64,000 bases of DNA from Gyrodactylus bullatarudis (lineage: Eukaryota > Platyhelminthes > Monogenea > Gyrodactylidea > Gyrodactylidae). The stretch is from the NCBI GenBank assembly GCA_012064415.1, contig SSNU01000191.1, forward strand, positions 26,932 through 90,931. Direction: 5' to 3'. How positions within the stretch are numbered: position 1 is the first letter of the stretch; every line of letters begins with the position of its first letter. A program made the position numbers and the translations under genes. The notes beneath the pieces were generated by a model that was not told where the DNA came from, did no database searches, and worked only from the letters and a program-made list of their open reading frames with translations. Of the stretch, positions 59,701 to 64,000 are shown piece by piece.

Positions 59701-61850
59701 TTTTTATTTCAAAAACTCATGGGCTCATTTCATCACAGGATTTAAAAATAAATTCATCTACTAAATTCTCATCTTAATGTCAACTATATAGGTTTATATA
59801 AAAAAGTCTAATTTTCCTTCTTTTATTCTAGAATGTTCTTCTCAATGGTTTAGTGGAAAAGCATCGTCAGTTATCTTCAGAAGACGTCGTCGATGTTGAT
59901 GATCTTATAGCCAATGATAGGAACCTTTCAAATCCTCGTCTAACTGAAAACTCTTCTCCTATTCCTCATTCTGCCTCCCACATACATTCATCTCATTCCA
60001 GTAAAAACTATAATTATTCCATGTCTCCATCGAGTTATGGAGATGTTAGTTCATTACAGTCGTCAACTTCGCGTAGGAAACAAAACCTATCTGTCCCTTC
60101 ATCTTCTACTAATAGTAGCACTGTTACTAATAACAATAACAGTATAATCGATAAGAAGAAAATTGTCCCACCCAACAGTAAATCTATACTGATGCAAGAA
60201 GAGTCGGAGGAGACTGAATCAGTTAGTGGAGCATCTGTAGAAATGGTTGAGACAGTAACAGAACCTTATGATTGGCCAGAGTTCCTTCTGAACGATCACT
60301 GCTACATTAAATTTCCCAATGTTGGATCTTCGATTAGTTTTAGAATCAACAAGTCATCACTGTATTATCAAAAGAAGAAAAATAAACGCAAACAATCTTC
60401 AGCTCTTGATGATTTCTCTCACGCTAAACGTCCCAAACTTGATTCCGATTTGGGTAGTCATAGAAATCTGGTGAAGTTGACTGATTTGGCAAACATAATC
60501 GATGAAGAAGAGTCTAGATTTCGTGTGGAACCACCGAAACGTGTCCATCATTTCACTCCAAGAAGTAAGGAAGCTGAAACGGATATTACCCGGCTCTTTC
60601 TTACTACTGGCCTTGATGCTGAAGACTTGGGCCTTATGAATCTTTTGTGTTCAAATCACCTTTATTCGATATCAGAGAATAATCCTTACTCCCCATCTCT
60701 TACATTGAAATCAATCCTGGATCAAACTCGCCATGTCCGCCATCCACCGACATTGATTCCAGATCCTCTCAGAGCAAATTCTCTTTTGATCAATTCCGAA
60801 GGAAACTTGGAGAAAATTAATCCCTCTTCTACACGTATAACTAAAAATAATTCCAATCCATATTCTCAGATTTTTGACAAAAAACTCAGCTGCATTGAAA
60901 ATCCCAAGGTCAGAGAGTCTATTGCTGTAGCCTCGTATTGTCAATGGAAAGTTGAACGTGATACTCAGACATCTAGTAACTACCGAAACTCGTTGTTGCA
61001 AGGACAAAACTTGAAAAGTTCCAAGGTTCCAAATAAAAACTTTCCTCCAGTTGATGATATTGAGATTCATTTGGGACCTGCATCCGCCTTTCCTCCTACA
61101 CACTCAACTGGGTGTGCTCGAAGTCAAGGCTTCTACAAAATGCCCAAAGAAGAAAGATATCGCAGAGCTTGGTGTGTTGGACGTAGCTATGTCCGTGAAA
61201 TAGATGGACGTCGTTTCCCATTACCGTTAATGCCTGCAACAGTTGATAATCAACTTATGCTCAAGGGCTTCTTTGAAGGCTCACTCAATGCTAAAGCTAC
61301 AGAAGCCAAAAAGAAACAAATCAACCAGTTTAGAGAAGCTCGGTCCACTCAAAGACGTCTACTCACAGAATTGCAAGATATCGAAACAGGTGATTTACTC
61401 AAGTTTAACCAGTTGAAATTCCGTAAGAAACAGTTGACGTTTGCCAAGTCCCCTATCCACTCGTGGGGCTTAATCGCCCTCGAGACTATAGCAGCAGATG
61501 AAATGGTCATTGAATATGTCGGAGATGTGATCAGAGGATGTGTTGCTGAAATAAAAGAGCACGAATATGAAAATAAAGGAATTGGCAGCAGTTATCTTTT
61601 CCGAATCGATAATGAGTTTGTTATCGATGCCACATTCAGAGGTAACAATGCTAGATTTATTAATCACAGCTGTCAACCAAATTGTTATGCAAAAGTCATT
61701 ACTGTTGAAGGTAAAAAGAAAATTGTCATTTATTCCAAAAGAGAAATTGGAGTTATGGAAGAAATAACGTACGATTACAAATTCCCCTACGAAGAAGAGA
61801 AGATTCCCTGTTTATGTGGAGCCACAAATTGTCGTGGTACTCTAAACTAA
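56734..61850 (+). CDS. SETD1-type histone H3K4 methyltransferase, about 1,533 aa, 5 exons
   Basis: Catalytic subunit of the Set1/COMPASS complex. Exons: 56734-56844, 56897-58718, 58785-59329, 59396-59500, 59832-61850; total 4,602 nt. RRM at about 85-165 ([28 protein letters not shown]), which separates SETD1 from MLL proteins. Then come two proline tracts ([17 protein letters not shown], about 310-345), long acidic/serine-rich stretches, an AT-hook ([10 protein letters not shown]) and a Win-like WDR5-binding motif GCARSQGFY (about 1287). The n-SET and SET follow ([18 protein letters not shown] from about 1390, [25 protein letters not shown]), then post-[16 protein letters not shown] at the very C-terminus. 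Start ATG gives [15 protein letters not shown], as expected for SETD1 N-termini. Confidence 0.94.
58719..58784 (+). other. 66-nt in-frame, stop-free intron in SETD1
   Basis: GTGAGC donor and CTTTTAG acceptor; length is a multiple of three with no stop, so retention would insert 22 residues ([18 protein letters not shown]...) between DDFYR and [10 protein letters not shown]. The inserted sequence is hydrophobic and unlike the acidic, disordered surroundings, which argues that it is normally spliced. Confidence 0.6.
59501..59831. repeat. SETD1 intron 4 with a hairpin repeat
   Basis: GATGAAATGAGCCCATGA (about 59600) and its complement TCATGGGCTCATTTCATC (about 59722) form arms of a small inverted repeat, and TAAATTCTCATCTTAATGTC near 59763 is a worn end of the 10114-10454 element family. 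Confidence 0.6.
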
Positions 61851-62378
61851 CACTTATAGTTCATTATTATTCAAAAACCTCTGTATTATAATTCCCTGAT
61901 CTCTCTTCATCTTTCTATTGATATTACCACTTTGTTAACTCATTCTTATTTTTTATTGTCACAAAAAGTGACTTTATCTAAAACCCTATCATATTATGCA
62001 TCTTAATAAACAAGAGTCCCCAAATAATTGTAAAAATGTATAGTTCAGAAATATCCATATTTTTGATGTACTCTGCTTTTTTCATTTATATCCATTTTAT
62101 GTTGAGCAGCTCAGAATCTAAATCCTTTAACTGGGAGCACACGAACCAAGAAAACAGAATTATAAGAAGTACTATAATCCAACTTAGAATACATCGATTG
62201 TTTTATATTGAACAACAATTTGAACACATTTATAAACCAGGTTTATTAATTTAAATAGTTGTACTAAAGTTTAAAAACTTTAAATCTGTCGTATGCTTAA
62301 TGAAATTTGTTTAACTTGATTAAATTTTGAATTTTTCAGTTAAAAGTTGTAATTTGAATCTAATTTCATTAAATTTTG
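61851..62378. promoter_or_regulatory. Intergenic, SETD1 to the last gene
   Basis: About 530 bp with no recognised gene; short open frames at 62036-62254 lack support. The 3' flank of SETD1 and promoter of the next gene. Confidence 0.4.
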
Positions 62379-64000
62379 ATGACTGATTGCGAATTTGACA
62401 AAGAAAACCAGCAGATTAATGAGAAAAATTTAGACTTTTTAAAAGATTATGATTTGTAATTTGATCAATTTGATCCAATAATTAATTCACAGGTCATCAA
62501 ATCTTTCAGACAAAAAGCAAAAGGAGTTATTTTCTTTGTTTTTCGAAGAGAACTGTGACAGAGAAATAGATAAAGAACGTTATTGTGATATTGTAGATTT
62601 CTTAGTCAAGGCCATCTCCAATCTTGATGAGTAAGTCTTTTAATTATAAAATTCAAGGTTTCGATCGAATCTTTTTACGTCCAAGCGGGAGTTCATTCTT
62701 AGTTTCCTACGTAAAAACTGTTTATCTTCTTCACAACATTCTCTCCAGCTCATCTTAGCGATTTCTGAAAATAATCCAGATCTCTCTGTAAAATTTACTT
62801 ACCTTCATTTTTTAGATTTACTGTCTTATTGTATGTTTGGAAAAGGAACTCCCGGTAAAGAAAGATGATGTGTACGATATTTATTTGAAGTAAATACTTT
62901 TTTAATAATTCCATATCAAGTATACTGAAGGGTTTTGTCGATGGAAAGTTTGACTTTGATCTTTTCTTTAAATTTTTCATGGTCATTTTTGATGGTAAAC
63001 TAGAACCTAAAGAGGATTTCTTTGACAAATTTATCGATACAGTTCAAAATTATACATCAAATAAACCTGACACAGTCAATGTTGATTGTGAGCTCTTGGT
63101 TAATTTGTGTCAGTTCATTCCGTCAATTTGGATATATCCTCATTCCATTGTATCAATGTTCATTGAATTGGAAAAAATCTACAAAAATCGCCTCTTCATG
63201 GGATCTCATTTCCAGGTTGTATCTCATTTCACCAAGTGCTTCTTCAAGCCAGAAATTCACAATAAATTTCCATGCACTATTGAAGAGGACAAAATCAGTC
63301 CTTGCATTCTTGACCGAATCTTTATGATGCTCAAACATCACATTGCCGAACATTATGAGACAATTGATCCCGAACAGACTAAAGTATTTGATGTCATCTT
63401 TTCAGTCATTCGAATACCCCCCATTTGTAAAATTGGATCGCGTTCTCGTCTTGAGTTATGGTGGACCCTTCTCAATAAGATACCCAAAGCACTTTTGGTT
63501 AAATTTCCCAATAGAGTAAGAAATTTCTCATCTATCTCTTCTAGTATTTGACTCCATTCTTGGCTAATCTTATCGGCAAATATATTTCCCTTACTGATGC
63601 TCCCACTCAAGGCCAAATATTCAAGTATAAACTTGGCCAATCAAACGTAGCTGAGAATACACCCTATGCCAATGAACTTTGCCTCTCCTTGTTCGCTAAC
63701 ATTGCCAAATGTTCTCACACAAATTATTCAACTTCTAAACTCTTTCAAGAGGAAAAACATTTGGAAATTTATTTAAAGAAAAATTTCCGAGTTTGTCTCA
63801 ACTCTTATTTTACATTCCTTGATATTCGAATTGAACCTAAAGTTCTCCACTTTATGCCTCATTTTATGGAAAACTTTTTATGCACCTTCTCTACAGCCAT
63901 TGAGAACAATGAAAAAGACAAGACTGGGGAAAAATCTCTTTCCCAGGAGTACTCAAAGAACCTCGTCGTCATAATGAATGAGATTTTCAGCAAAATCGCT
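62379..64000 (+). CDS. 5' part of an unidentified large protein (6 exons, runs off the window)
   Basis: Not recognised. Exons: 62379-62455, 62493-62630, 62658-62787, 62815-62890, 62922-63515, 63545 to the end, separated by introns of 37, 27, 27, 31 and 29 nt. Only with these removed is the frame open: MTDCEFDKENQQINEKNLDF ... LSDKKQKELFSLFFEENCDR ... REFILSFLRKNCLSSSQHSL ... DGKFDFDLFFKFFMVIFDG ... SRSRLELWWTLLNKIPKALL ... YLTPFLANLIGKYISLTDAP .... Repeated amphipathic-helix composition suggests an alpha-solenoid (HEAT-like) protein. No catalytic motif is visible in the part present. Possible families considered include Rif1, UBE4 and PI4K N-termini, with no firm match. Confidence 0.75.

Overview
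This is an AT-rich window from an animal nuclear genome. Protein-coding genes are split by GT..AG introns, and many of those introns are extremely short: 25, 27, 27, 29, 31, 35 and 37 nt can be read directly because only their removal keeps the frame. The gene set is metazoan (NSD- and SETD1-type methyltransferases, BIRC6/BRUCE, mitoferrin, stomatins, a Shaker-like K+ channel). Introns this short in an animal are best known from dicyemid mesozoans, and a compact parasitic or simplified invertebrate (dicyemid or orthonectid-like) would fit. That taxonomic guess is inference; the sequence does not name the species.

Left part (1-20,600) is gene-poor and full of mobile DNA. It holds an apparently intact Tc1-type transposon (1331-2970), remnants of Merlin-like and hAT elements, fold-back repeats, and Penelope-like retroelement (PLE) pieces. 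Among these sit two intronless stomatin paralogues (4579-5475 minus, 15524-16435 plus), a tandem array of four tiny cysteine-rich protein genes on the minus strand (6830-13031), and a small secreted Cys-rich protein (16525-16830). A nearly complete PLE (RT plus GIY-YIG, one in-frame stop) occupies 18482-20563.

Right part (20,866-64,000) is gene-dense: an intronless Kv-family channel with an eroded voltage sensor, a PDI-family protein with one active site, an NSD-type H3K36 methyltransferase (minus, 11 exons), mitoferrin (5 exons), BIRC6 (24 exons, 3,439 aa by my exon model), a SETD1-type H3K4 methyltransferase (5 exons), and the 5' part of an unidentified helical-repeat-like protein running off the end. 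The NSD and mitoferrin genes are divergent; mitoferrin, BIRC6, SETD1 and the last gene lie head to tail on the plus strand. Most intron bulk is transposon sequence.

The most unusual signal is a dispersed family of hammerhead ribozyme motifs. Seven copies share a CUGANGA core (one is mutated), exactly 8 nt in place of stem II, GAAA, a short stem III ending in AUU/AUC, and a stem I that covaries between copies. In every copy the 8-nt segment is also complementary to the sequence just upstream of stem I, with the pair changed together (UUGAAG/CUUCAA, CCGGGU/ACCCGG, GGCAU/AUGCC, CCAG/CUGG). Several copies lie 150-400 bp downstream of PLE GIY-YIG fragments on the same strand. A further inverted pair of more conventional hammerhead-like motifs lies at 3845-4243. 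One sense-strand copy sits in a BIRC6 intron next to a 60-nt captured copy of the preceding BIRC6 exon.
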